Assembly: GCA_035315345.1 (NCBI GenBank)
Contig: DATFYA010000193.1
Coordinates: 1 to 64,000 of the forward strand
Direction: 5' to 3'
DNA: 64,000 bases
DNA from: Candidatus Methylomirabilota bacterium
GTDB taxonomy: Bacteria; Methylomirabilota; Methylomirabilia; Rokubacteriales; CSP1-6
Made by a program: the position numbers and the translations under genes. Shown in pieces: positions 33,853 through 41,877 of this stretch (position 1 is its first letter; every line of letters starts with the position of its first letter). Under the pieces are notes generated by a model. The model was not told where the DNA came from. It saw nothing but the letters and a program-made list of their open reading frames with translations, and did not search any database.

Positions 33853-35225
33853 TGCACCGCGCGGTGGTCGACCGGGTGATGTTCCCGTTGCAGGAGTGGA
33901 TCAAGGGCAAGCCGACCTACGCCCTGCTTCGAGAGCTGGAGAAGAGCCAGTGGCTCGACGGGGAGGCGCTCCGCGAGCTGCAATTTCGCTCCCTCCGGCG
34001 ACATCTCGACTTTGCCTACCGGGAGGTCCCGTACTACACGCGACTACTGGACGAGCACGGGCTCCAGCCGAGCCGGATCCAGTCGTTCGAAGACTTCTCC
34101 CGCATCCCGTATCTCACCCGGGACGATCTGCGGCGGCACTTCGCCGAGCTGCAGCCCCGCCGACGCCGGCGGGGGGTGCAGGCCATGAGTACTGGCGGCT
34201 CCACCGGCTCGCCGGTCACCGTGCTGGTGGACCGCGAGCGGGCGGCCCTCGCCGACGCGATTCGACTGCGCTGCCACCGCTGGTATGACGCGGGACCGGG
34301 CACGCGCGAGATCGCGCTGTGGGGCTCGCCGATCGAGTCCACCAAGCAGGACCGGGTGCGAACCCTGCGCGATCGCCTCATCAACTCGAAGTTCCTGTCC
34401 GCCTTCGACCTGGGCGAAGCCACGCTCGCGCGCTACGCGCAAGTGGTTCGCCAGTACCGGCCGCAGAAGCTCTTCGGCTACGCGAGCGCGCTCGCCCTGC
34501 TCGCGGGGTATCTGCGCCGCGAGGGCTGGCGGCCGGATCCGGGGAGCGTGCGCGCGGTGTTCACCACCGCCGAGCCGCTCTACGACTTCCAGCGCGCCCT
34601 GATCGGCTCGGTCTTCGGCTGTCCGGTGTCCGTCGAGTACGGGTGTCGAGACGCCGCTCTCATGGCCACGGAGTGTCCGAGCGGCGGCCTTCATATCCCG
34701 GTGGAGGCGGTCACGGTTGAGATCCTACCCACGCCCGGGGAGAGCGACGGCGACCGCGGCGAGATCGTCGTGAGCAATACCCACTCCTTCGCCATGCCGA
34801 TCATCCGCTATCGCACCGGCGATATCGGGGCGTTCGAGCGCGCGGCGTGCGGCTGCGGCCGCGCGCTGCCTCGCTTGAGGAGCGTGGAAGGACGGCGCAC
34901 CGACTTCCTCGTCACGCGGGGCGGCAGGGTCATGCACGCGCTCGCGGCCATCTACGTGCTGCGTGAGGTTCCGGGGATCCGTCAGTTTCAGCTGATACAG
35001 GAGCGCGTGGATCTGGTCCGCGTCACCGTGGCCCCAGACGTCGGCTTTCCGGCGACGGCGACCGATCAGATCGTGGCCAAGCTGGAGGGTCTCTTCGAAG
35101 GAGAGATCGCGGTGGAGCTGGAGCTCGTGGCCAGCATTCCCCCGCTACCGTCGGGAAAGCACCGCTACGTCATCTCTCGCGTCGCGGACGAGCATCTCGC
35201 GACGCTGACCGCCCCCCAGGCTTGA
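33852..35225 (+). CDS. Phenylacetate-CoA ligase (PaaK/CapK)-like adenylate-forming protein
   Basis: 457 residues. The ATP-binding loop STGGSTGSPV is at ~114-123, YGCRDAALMATEC at ~263 corresponds to the adenylation motif, and YRTGDIGAF with a Cys-containing loop (CGCGRALPRL) precedes the C-terminal domain ending PSGKHRYVIS. CapK homologues are common in capsule and EPS loci. They may activate a small carboxylic acid for attachment to the polysaccharide, but no substrate is known here. It is the last gene of the 3309-35225 run and converges with the kelch gene with only 16 bp between stops. No terminator hairpin is visible there. Confidence 0.87.
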   Translation: MHRAVVDRVMFPLQEWIKGKPTYALLRELEKSQWLDGEALRELQFRSLRRHLDFAYREVPYYTRLLDEHGLQPSRIQSFEDFSRIPYLTRDDLRRHFAELQPRRRRRGVQAMSTGGSTGSPVTVLVDRERAALADAIRLRCHRWYDAGPGTREIALWGSPIESTKQDRVRTLRDRLINSKFLSAFDLGEATLARYAQVVRQYRPQKLFGYASALALLAGYLRREGWRPDPGSVRAVFTTAEPLYDFQRALIGSVFGCPVSVEYGCRDAALMATECPSGGLHIPVEAVTVEILPTPGESDGDRGEIVVSNTHSFAMPIIRYRTGDIGAFERAACGCGRALPRLRSVEGRRTDFLVTRGGRVMHALAAIYVLREVPGIRQFQLIQERVDLVRVTVAPDVGFPATATDQIVAKLEGLFEGEIAVELELVASIPPLPSGKHRYVISRVADEHLATLTAPQA

Positions 35226-35241
35226 GGGCGCAGCGTCGGGC

Positions 35242-37554
35242 CTATCGGGGCGCGGCGATTCCAGGAGCGCCGTTGCCGTAGCGGTAGAGCCAGAACACGG
35301 TGGGCGGGTCGATGTCCTCGCCCTGCTTGCCGCCATAGAGCATCATCACGTTGTTGGCCACGTCGAAGCCGACGACATTGCCTTGCACGGGGTGTCCGCT
35401 GGCCGGCGTCGGCTCCCACTCCCACTTCTTGCTGTCCACGTGATAGATCCCGAGCCCGAGGACGCGTCCGCCGTAGTCCAGGGTGTTCGGATACAGCACC
35501 ACGCGATTGATGGGATCGAACGCGAGGTGCGTCTCGTAGTCGGCCTCCTGAGGAAGCCGGGCCGCCTTCGGCACTGGGATCACGTCGACGATTCCCTCTT
35601 TCGGGATCGAGTAGCGGAGCAGCGCGCCCAGCCGCCGGCTGAGCACGTAGACATTGCGTCCCTGCACGTCGATCGCGGGCTGATCGCGGTTGGGATCGCT
35701 GCCGCGGCCCGGATCGAAGACGCTCCACTTGTTCTTGGCGAGCGACAGCACCTCGACCAGGTTGCGGCTGTCCCAGCGGAAGCGGATCACCGAGTCCGAT
35801 ACCGGGTCGTACACTGCGAAGCTGCTGCCGATATCGCCGCCCCAGCCGTGAGGCGGCGGGCCATACGGCGCCACCTTCCATTTGTTGGTCGAGAAATCGA
35901 AGAGCATCGATTCTTTCGAGTCGCTGACCCCTTCGCAGCGAGACGACGCCCCTTCATTGGCGAAGACGTAGCCGGGTACGAGCACCCCCTGGTCGCGCTT
36001 GGAGTCGTAGACCCACCCGACGGTGTCCGGTCGGCCCGGCTGCACCGGCCCATTGCACCAGGGGCCGATCAGCGTCCACGACGGCGCCGGCCCCGACGCG
36101 AGGTCGATGGCCCAGACCAACTGGCTGCCGTTGGATGAGATGTACGCGTTGACGTAGTCACCACCGGTCAGGACCATTCGTCCCCGTCGCGAGTCGTACA
36201 GCAGCCGGGTATGCTTGCTGCCTCTCGGGATGGGGCTGGGGCCCGAGGTCCCGGTGGGCAACGGGCGGCTGACCCAGGTCCGCAGGGGCAGATCGATCTT
36301 GCTGCCGGCCGCGACCGGCTGCTCCGACGCGGCGTCCTTCTCGGCCGCGCGCACGACCGGCGTGGCCTTGGAAAAGAGGTACCCGAGCAGCCGGCGCGCC
36401 AGACCGCGCTCGCCCTCGGATCGGCGCCCCTCCGACAACCGGTAGAGCCAGACACTCTCATCGATCCGGGTGGCGGCGATGAACGCGTTACTCGATGGAA
36501 TGTACTGCCACTTGCCATAGGTGCCCTGATTCGGTGCCGGCCCCGGGACCGCCGGGCTGGCCGGCGCCTGACGCGTCCAGGTGCGGCTGGCGAGATCAAG
36601 GCTGTAGACGTCCCCGCCGCCCGCCCACCCGACGATCCGGTCGGTGACCGGATCGTAGACCAGACCCGGGCCCTGCGCGTTGACGATCGGGTCCCCTCCC
36701 GTCGTGCTCAGGGGCTGGATCGAGGCGTAGGAGCGGGAGATGTCGAATGTCGTCGTCTTGCCACCGCCCACCACCACCAGCGTGCGTCGACCCGGGTGCA
36801 GCACCATCGTGCGCGCCGGATCGTACTCGGCCCACGTGCCGGCCGATCCCCGCTCGCTCCACGAGTTCTTGGCCGGATCGTAGGCGACGAGCCGTCCGTT
36901 CTGGATGAGCGAGAACACCAGCTTCGTCACCGGGTCGTAGGCGGTCATCGCGGTGACCTGCGAGCCCGGCGCGTCGGCCCGACGCTGCCAGGTGCGCGAT
37001 GGCACGTCGAACATCCACGCGCCGCGACTGCCGCCGCCATCGCCCCACAGTGACCCGCCGGTGACGAACACCTTGTCCACCTCCGGCAGGAAGCTCACGC
37101 CTCCGTATGTGTGGCGCGAAGCGGGCCGGCCGTCCGGCAGGGCCTCGATCGTCCGGTTCGGAGGATGCACCGGCGACGGGTCGGTCAGGCGCTGCCACGC
37201 CAGCGACGAGAGGAAGAACGCGTACACTTCGTTGCCGCCATAGTCGCCGTGGCCGCCGTTCCCGGGAAGGATGAGCGCCTCCCGCACCGGGTCCCAGACC
37301 CCGCCGGTCCACGCGCTCATGATGGACGTGGGCGTTCCCATCGACGGAGGTGACGGAAGCACCGCTCGCAGCTTCGAGTTCGGCACCTCGTACCACTCGC
37401 CCGGCTTCAGCTGGTCGAGCACGTCCGGCGCGCCCTCGGCCCCCGGCCAGGCCGCCAGCGACAAGACCGCCACGAGGCACGTCGCCGCGCCCCAGATCGC
37501 CAGGCGCCGGCCGATGGGTCTCCGGCTCGCTCGACCGCTCGGTCCGCGGCTCAC
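35242..37554 (-). CDS. Secreted kelch/galactose-oxidase-like beta-propeller protein
   Basis: 770 residues from the GTG at 37554, which overlaps the beta-helix gene's stop by 4 bp (GTGA). A longer frame upstream to 37749 lies inside that gene and is not used. The N-terminus (RRPIGRRLAIWGAATCLVAVLSLAAWPGAEGA) is a signal peptide. The mature protein has many propeller-type repeats with W-x-Y/F-D-P patterns (VWDPVREALILPGNGGHGDYGG, VYDPVTDRIVGWAGGGD, YDPVSDSVIRFRW, FDPINRVVLYP), enough for two propellers. I do not see the Cys-Tyr/His copper ligands of true galactose oxidase with certainty. Sugar binding or surface adhesion is possible. It is co-transcribed with the beta-helix gene. Confidence 0.8.
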   Translation of the reverse strand: MSRGPSGRASRRPIGRRLAIWGAATCLVAVLSLAAWPGAEGAPDVLDQLKPGEWYEVPNSKLRAVLPSPPSMGTPTSIMSAWTGGVWDPVREALILPGNGGHGDYGGNEVYAFFLSSLAWQRLTDPSPVHPPNRTIEALPDGRPASRHTYGGVSFLPEVDKVFVTGGSLWGDGGGSRGAWMFDVPSRTWQRRADAPGSQVTAMTAYDPVTKLVFSLIQNGRLVAYDPAKNSWSERGSAGTWAEYDPARTMVLHPGRRTLVVVGGGKTTTFDISRSYASIQPLSTTGGDPIVNAQGPGLVYDPVTDRIVGWAGGGDVYSLDLASRTWTRQAPASPAVPGPAPNQGTYGKWQYIPSSNAFIAATRIDESVWLYRLSEGRRSEGERGLARRLLGYLFSKATPVVRAAEKDAASEQPVAAGSKIDLPLRTWVSRPLPTGTSGPSPIPRGSKHTRLLYDSRRGRMVLTGGDYVNAYISSNGSQLVWAIDLASGPAPSWTLIGPWCNGPVQPGRPDTVGWVYDSKRDQGVLVPGYVFANEGASSRCEGVSDSKESMLFDFSTNKWKVAPYGPPPHGWGGDIGSSFAVYDPVSDSVIRFRWDSRNLVEVLSLAKNKWSVFDPGRGSDPNRDQPAIDVQGRNVYVLSRRLGALLRYSIPKEGIVDVIPVPKAARLPQEADYETHLAFDPINRVVLYPNTLDYGGRVLGLGIYHVDSKKWEWEPTPASGHPVQGNVVGFDVANNVMMLYGGKQGEDIDPPTVFWLYRYGNGAPGIAAPR

Positions 37555-38900
37555 GGGGTGACCCGAATCGGCTTCGCCTTGCGCTCCACCGCGCCGACCG
37601 TCGGCAATGGCCCTCGCGGCACCCCGAAGAAATCGTCGGCGGGCAACCAGGGACCGGGGCGCATCGAGCCCGGCATCGAGAGCAGCGAGCCCATCAGCGG
37701 GGAGAAATCCAGGCGGTCGGGATCGACGAAGCAGGGCGCCCACGTGCAATCCACGTTTCCCATCATGTCGATCTCAGGTCGCGCGCCGGGCAAGGTCGTA
37801 GTCCCGGCCCGGGCCTGGATGGCATTGCTCCTGATCACGATGTCCCGGAGCGGTCTGCCCTCCGGGATCAGGATACCGGCTCCGGTGTTCTTGTACACGG
37901 AGTTGTGGGCCACGATGACGGATCGTAGCAGCCCTCGGCCTCCATAGTCCTCGAGGCCGATGCCGGCCTCGCGGTTCAACAGCACCACGTTGTTGCGCAC
38001 GATCGCGGGCCCTCCTCCGATGACAATGCCCGAGCTGGTCCGGGAGCCCATGACGACGTTGCGCTCCACGAGATTGCTGCGGAGTCCGTCGCGAGCCCCG
38101 TACACCATGATCCCGGGCCCCTTGGTGTCGACGATCACGTTGCTGCGAATGACGCCGGTCGAGTTCAGCTTGACCTGCAGCCCATAGCCGATTTCCGGTT
38201 CGGAGGCGTTGACGTGCTCGATGAAGTTGTCCTCCACCCGCAGTCCGGATACCACGCACTCCACGCCCTCGTGGCAGCCGAAGTACATGCCGGTGGAGCC
38301 GGAATTGGTGATGACATTGCGGAGCACGGACAGGCCGGCGATGCTCGTGTGGTTGGCCGCGACCGCGATGCCGCCCAGGCCGTCGAACTCGCAATCGGTG
38401 ACGCTCACCCCGGCTCGCGCGAAGACGCGGACGCCGTCGACGCCGGGAGCGGTCGGGCCGAAGGCCAGGCCCCGGACGGTCACGTGGTCGGCCTTGACGT
38501 CCAGCACGTTGGCCGAGGCTCCCCGATAGACGATGCGCGGCCTCTGTCCGGGGTCGGCCGCGCGAACCACGATCGGCGCGCCGGCGCGCCCGCCACGCTG
38601 AATCGTGCAGGGCCCCGAATAGTCGCCGGGAGCCAGGACCAGCTCGTCGCCCGGCTGCAGCGTATTGATGGCCGCGCACAGATCCCCACCGGGGCCGATT
38701 TCGGCGGCCCGGGCAGGCGCCAGAGGCATCGCGGACACCAGGAGCGTCACGAGCAGGGCCGCTACGCGTATCCGGCAACCCGCTTGCCGGCGAGCGCCCT
38801 CCGCGACGAGGCATGTCCGCCGCCGTCTCTTGGTGCTATCCACGGGATGAAAGACGCTCCACGGCTGTGACGCATTCCGATCGAATCCGGGTCGTCCCAC
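37551..38900 (-). CDS. Secreted right-handed parallel beta-helix protein
   Basis: 449 residues from GTG 38900; GTG at 38843 is an equally possible start and leaves a cleaner signal peptide (core VAALLVTLLVSAMPLAPARA). The body shows repeated beta-helix rungs of ~22-25 residues (DVKADHVTVRGLAF, HTSIAGLSVLRNVITNSG, VSGLRVEDNFIEHV, VIRSNVIVDTKGPGIMVYG, VRNNVVLLNREAGIGLEDYGG). The fold is shared by pectate lyases, alginate epimerases and NosD-like proteins. A polysaccharide lyase or epimerase acting on the local EPS is possible, but no catalytic residues can be assigned by eye. It pairs with the kelch gene by a 4 bp overlap. Confidence 0.82.
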   Translation of the reverse strand: MGRPGFDRNASQPWSVFHPVDSTKRRRRTCLVAEGARRQAGCRIRVAALLVTLLVSAMPLAPARAAEIGPGGDLCAAINTLQPGDELVLAPGDYSGPCTIQRGGRAGAPIVVRAADPGQRPRIVYRGASANVLDVKADHVTVRGLAFGPTAPGVDGVRVFARAGVSVTDCEFDGLGGIAVAANHTSIAGLSVLRNVITNSGSTGMYFGCHEGVECVVSGLRVEDNFIEHVNASEPEIGYGLQVKLNSTGVIRSNVIVDTKGPGIMVYGARDGLRSNLVERNVVMGSRTSSGIVIGGGPAIVRNNVVLLNREAGIGLEDYGGRGLLRSVIVAHNSVYKNTGAGILIPEGRPLRDIVIRSNAIQARAGTTTLPGARPEIDMMGNVDCTWAPCFVDPDRLDFSPLMGSLLSMPGSMRPGPWLPADDFFGVPRGPLPTVGAVERKAKPIRVTP

Positions 38901-38979
38901 TGGCTTCCGCGGCGCCCGGGGTGGAGCGTGCTAGACTCGGCCTCCGATGGGATCCTTGCGGCCACGGGCGAGGTGAACG

Positions 38980-39423
38980 ATGACCGAAGCCGAGAGCGCT
39001 CCTCGGACGTTCAGTGAGGCGGAATTCCGTCATTTGCTCACGCTGGAGCTGCTGCGCTGTACCCGCTACCAGGACTTCCTGTCCCTCTGTCTGATCCGAG
39101 CCAGCGGCCCGGGAGTTGAGGACGCCGATCTCGAGTCCGGCGTCCGGCGGCACGTCGCCGACATGCTGCGGGCCACCGACTTCGTCGGGAGCATCGGCCG
39201 GGACATCGCGGTGTTGCTCGTCCACACTCCGGAGAGCGAGACGTCCCTCATCGCCGACCGTATTCGAGATGGCATCCGCAAGGTGTTCGTCGCGACCGGG
39301 GGGCGCGAAGGCCGCGGTGCGGGCTCATCGGTGGATGTGCGTCTCGGCTTCGCGTGCTTCCCGACCGACGGCACCAGTGACGATGCGCTCCTGGCACATG
39401 CCGCGGCCCGGCTGCTGGAATAG
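38980..39423 (+). CDS. Degenerate GGDEF-domain protein
   Basis: 147 residues. The sequence follows the second half of a diguanylate cyclase fold. FRHLLTLELLRCTRYQDFLSL resembles the N-terminal helix, LRATDFVGSIGRDIAVLLVHT occupies the place of the GGDEF strand-loop-strand, ADRIRDGIRKVF is the following helix, and VRLGFACFPTDGTSDDALLAHA is the typical end. The signature is GRDIA in place of GG(D/E)EF and the metal-binding DxLT/N-type motif is absent, so it should not make c-di-GMP. A sensor or regulatory role is inferred. It is divergent from the beta-helix gene across a 79 bp gap. Confidence 0.72.
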   Translation: MTEAESAPRTFSEAEFRHLLTLELLRCTRYQDFLSLCLIRASGPGVEDADLESGVRRHVADMLRATDFVGSIGRDIAVLLVHTPESETSLIADRIRDGIRKVFVATGGREGRGAGSSVDVRLGFACFPTDGTSDDALLAHAAARLLE

Positions 39424-39434
39424 GCCAGAGACTC

Positions 39435-40379
39435 TCAGCGCCCCACCGGGCTGAAGCCCAGCGGCGCCACCGGATCCACCTGCAGGTTCTTCGGATAGCT
39501 CCGGGCCGCCCCCTTCCCTTTCGGCAACCAGCCGGCGCGGCGGAACAACCGATACGCAGCGCACTTCGCCGACGCGGCCAGCCCGGACTCGCGAGTGGAT
39601 ACCGTCGGAAGTCCGAAGCGGCGGCGGAAGAGATAGTTCGCCGAGTAGATGAGGTGGCGGCGATCGGCCGCATCGGTGACGAAGCCGGTCGAGAGTGACA
39701 CGTTCAGCGTGTCGAGATTCTCGATCCGGTGGGGCGCGTTCTGAGGCCATGAGACGACATCGCCGGGCTCCAGCTGATACACGACCGCGTGGTCGTCGAA
39801 CTCGGGCGCGTAGGGGATCTCCTCATCGTAGTCGTAGGTGCCGCTGAAGATCTGCTCCATGATCTCGCGCGAGGCGAACCGCTCGTCGCACGCGGGATAG
39901 AGCCAGATGCGCTTCGATCCGCGGAGGTGCCACAGAGCCTGGTGATTCGCGTCGAAGTGGTAGTACACCATCGCACTCGGCGACGAGATCAACAGCGTGC
40001 CGAAGTTGATCGAGAGCAGGCCGAGCCGCTTGCACTGCTCCTGCAGATCGCTGGTGAGCTGGCGGATGACATCGCCGTAACGCCGATCGACCAGATCGAC
40101 TCGAAGCAGGTTCAGCCAGAGCCGGCCGCGCAGCACCGCCGTGAAGATCTCCTTCCCGGAGGCCGCCGACGCATCCACGTAGTGCCAGTCGTCGCGCCGA
40201 CACCGGTCTGTTCCCATCGTGAAGGCCTGTAGCCGCTCGCGCGGATATGTGTCGAGCAGGGCAATCAGCTCGTCGTCGCCGACGAGATTGAGATCATGGA
40301 TCCGGTGCTTGCTCACCAGCGGACGAAAGGAGAATTCGTCTCGTTCAGCGGCGGGAAGGTCGATCAGATGTTTGCTCAT
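39435..40379 (-). CDS. JmjC/cupin_8-like putative Fe(II) oxygenase
   Basis: 314 residues from the ATG at 40379, which has GGAGG with a 6 bp spacer; the longer reading to 40403 lacks this. The double-stranded beta-helix shows the HxD metal motif YYHFDANHQALWHLRG (His141, Asp143), the strand GSKRIWLYP, and the distal His in NAPHRIEN (~217). Family members (cupin_8/JmjC) are 2-oxoglutarate oxygenases or structural relatives. The substrate is unknown. Its role in this locus is unclear, since it is on the opposite strand between two small regulator-like genes. Confidence 0.8.
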   Translation of the reverse strand: MSKHLIDLPAAERDEFSFRPLVSKHRIHDLNLVGDDELIALLDTYPRERLQAFTMGTDRCRRDDWHYVDASAASGKEIFTAVLRGRLWLNLLRVDLVDRRYGDVIRQLTSDLQEQCKRLGLLSINFGTLLISSPSAMVYYHFDANHQALWHLRGSKRIWLYPACDERFASREIMEQIFSGTYDYDEEIPYAPEFDDHAVVYQLEPGDVVSWPQNAPHRIENLDTLNVSLSTGFVTDAADRRHLIYSANYLFRRRFGLPTVSTRESGLAASAKCAAYRLFRRAGWLPKGKGAARSYPKNLQVDPVAPLGFSPVGR

Positions 40380-40397
40380 GTGCGCCCTCCAAATGAA

Positions 40398-40421
40398 GCT
40401 CATCTACGAGAATAGATGAGC
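40398..40421. repeat. Inverted repeat in divergent intergenic region (candidate operator)
   Basis: GCTCATCTA-CGAGAA-TAGATGAGC, with 9-bp perfect arms, starts 19 bp upstream of the cupin-like gene start. Immediately overlapping is a second perfect dyad, GAGCGA-GT-TCGCTC, at 40418-40431. The gap holds promoters for two divergent genes, so a shared operator is plausible. No regulator is assigned. Confidence 0.5.
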
Positions 40422-40543
40422 GAGTTCGCTCCACACAAGCGTGAACTTGACGCGGGGGCGTGCCGATCGATGACGCGAGCGAAAAGCGGGTGCAAGGATT
40501 GCGTGGAGAAGCCGACTCGGCTAGCATCTCGGCCAGGCATCGA

Positions 40544-41194
40544 ATGGCTCTCTTCGTGGTCGAGCGAGATCTCAGCGGCGTCCCCCCGGAGCGACTGCGT
40601 GTCGACCAGCGGGACATCGCGTCGGCCTGCCTGCAGCTCAAGGCGGAGGGGAAGCGCATCCGTTACATCAGCAGCGCAGTCATGCCCGCGGACGGCAGAG
40701 CGGTGGACCTCTTCGGGGCCGACAGCGCGGAGTTGGTCAAGGAGGCGCACGTGTCCGCAGCCGTCGCGTACTCCAGGATCGCCGAGGTGCTGGACCTGAC
40801 CCCCGGCTACCTGCCTCGCGGCACCTCCCGGTCGCGTCATTCGCTGCAGCGGGGCGGCGGTTCGCCGTTGGAGGCGCTCCCGCCAGGGCGGGTCGCCCGG
40901 GCCGTGAGCGAGGGCGCGTCGTCCGATCTGGTGCGCTGGCTGTCTGACGGTCAACGATTCTTCAGCCTGTGTCTGGAGACGCTCGACGAGATCCGGGGCT
41001 TGCAGGCGCGGAAACACACTCTCGAGGGTGAAAACGAGGCGTTGCGGGAAGAGGTGAGCAGGATCCGGCAGCGCCTGCACGCGGTGGAAGCGGACCGCGC
41101 CGAGCTGGTCGACGCCTTCGGCGATCTGGCGAACCGCGTCCAGGCCCTCGACGTGCTGCTTCAGAGGCCGAGGAACGGCGACCTTCCGAAGTAA
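40544..41194 (+). CDS. DUF4242-like domain with C-terminal coiled coil
   Basis: 216 residues from ATG 40544, with AGG 6 bp before it. The frame stays open back to a GTG at 40460, but those codons lack the strong G/C third-position bias of the rest. Residues ~1-88 (LFVVERDLSGVPPERLRV ... RIRYISSAVMPADGRAVDLF ... AYSRIAEVLDLTP) fit the ferredoxin-like DUF4242 domain, known from a nickel-responsive Streptomyces protein. Residues ~130-210 are a predicted coiled coil (RKHTLEGENEALREEVSRIR). The combination suggests an oligomeric sensor or scaffold. Function is unknown. Confidence 0.65.
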   Translation: MALFVVERDLSGVPPERLRVDQRDIASACLQLKAEGKRIRYISSAVMPADGRAVDLFGADSAELVKEAHVSAAVAYSRIAEVLDLTPGYLPRGTSRSRHSLQRGGGSPLEALPPGRVARAVSEGASSDLVRWLSDGQRFFSLCLETLDEIRGLQARKHTLEGENEALREEVSRIRQRLHAVEADRAELVDAFGDLANRVQALDVLLQRPRNGDLPK

Positions 41195-41208
41195 TGCCGC
41201 CAATCTTG

Positions 41209-41223
41209 GTGTAAGACTTACAC
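41209..41223. repeat. Perfect inverted repeat after the DUF4242-like gene
   Basis: GTGTAAG-A-CTTACAC lies 14 bp after the stop codon at 41192-41194. It is flanked by CCGCC (41197-41201) and GGCGG (about 41229-41233), which could extend the structure into a longer hairpin. There is no U-tract, so it may be an operator for the long regulatory gap or a weak terminator. Confidence 0.45.
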
Positions 41224-41538
41224 TGAAGCGGCGGTAAGTTCTTCTGCCGAGCGGGCCACTTTGCAAGAATGTGGCGGCCGCGGGCCCTGTCCGGTCGGGC
41301 AACTTCTACCCCGTCGAATGCGTCACGGAGTTCCGCGCGATTTCACCCTGATACTATGTGCAACTCACTTGTGCATAGTCTTCCTGAGGGGCCATGAACG
41401 TCCTCCGCTGATCCGGCAAGCCGGGATCAGGCCTGGCGGGTCGTCGTGTAATATCCGAGAAGATAACGAGAATCTCTCTCACGATCTGTGCAGGACTAGG
41501 TTGGCGTCTTGCGACATGGAGTGAAGGGAAGGGCCAGC

Positions 41539-41622
41539 ATGAAGGCGCTAGCACATTCCTTCGCACTCTACGCAACAGATGCGAGAGATCACCGTCTCAC
41601 ATGTCGTCGTATAAGTCCATGA
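41539..41622 (+). CDS. Possible 27-residue small ORF in the regulatory gap
   Basis: An ATG preceded by a purine-rich ribosome-binding-like stretch (GGGAAGGG, 41525-41533) opens a 27-codon frame (MKALAHSFALYATDARDHR...) ending TGA. The codons lack the strong G/C third-position bias of real genes nearby, and no membrane segment or known motif is seen. It may be a leader peptide or chance. The rest of the 683-bp gap 41195-41877 is comparatively AT-rich and holds only repeats and the sigma54 promoter. Confidence 0.15.
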   Translation: MKALAHSFALYATDARDHRLTCRRISP

Positions 41623-41769
41623 TTTAACTAGCAAACTATCGATATCATGACGCAGGGTCGGCCTGTTTCGGGCCGAGAGTGTCAGGAAGGAAGTCGATTT
41701 CCCAATAAGTGAAGACCAGTGCCGGCTCTGGAGCCCGATCTGATACGATAGATCAAGTATTTGGCAGGT

Positions 41770-41783
41770 GCCTCCAGGGAGGC
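41770..41783. repeat. Inverted repeat abutting the sigma54 promoter
   Basis: GCCTCC-AG-GGAGGC, with 6-bp perfect arms, lies 3 bp upstream of the -24 element at 41787. A factor bound here would overlap the sigma54-holoenzyme footprint and could repress; this is inferred from position only. Confidence 0.3.
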
Positions 41784-41786
41784 CAC

Positions 41787-41802
41787 TGGCACTGTGTTTG
41801 CT
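41787..41802 (+). promoter_or_regulatory. Sigma54 (RpoN) -24/-12 promoter of the second EPS cassette
   Basis: TGGCACTGTGTTTGCT matches TGGCAC-N5-TTGCW at every fixed base, with GG (41788) and GC (41800) exactly 12 bp apart. The predicted start is about 41813, leaving a ~65-nt leader before the ATG at 41878 of a sigma54 activator. The arrangement implies that the activator is itself made from a sigma54 promoter. It is the same hexamer pair as at 3270-3285. Confidence 0.85.
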
Positions 41803-41877
41803 CTTTCTGAGCGCGCTACCGCATATGCTCAGCTATTCACAGAGGCCGCCCGAACCCCTGGACGAAAGAACCATGCA

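Noticed and set aside
35226-35241. Bidirectional terminator between the PaaK-like and kelch genes
   Set aside because: The gap is only 16 bp, with no hairpin or T-run.
35242-37749. Longer reading of the kelch protein starting inside the beta-helix gene
   Set aside because: The extra 65 codons overlap a recognised gene and hide the signal peptide, which starts properly from GTG 37554.
41261-41524. 87-codon open frame in the regulatory gap
   Set aside because: It has no motif, poor codon bias, and overlaps several dyads; likely chance.
41761-41877. Upstream extension of the second activator
   Set aside because: It covers the sigma54 promoter, and the receiver domain begins at the ATG at 41878.
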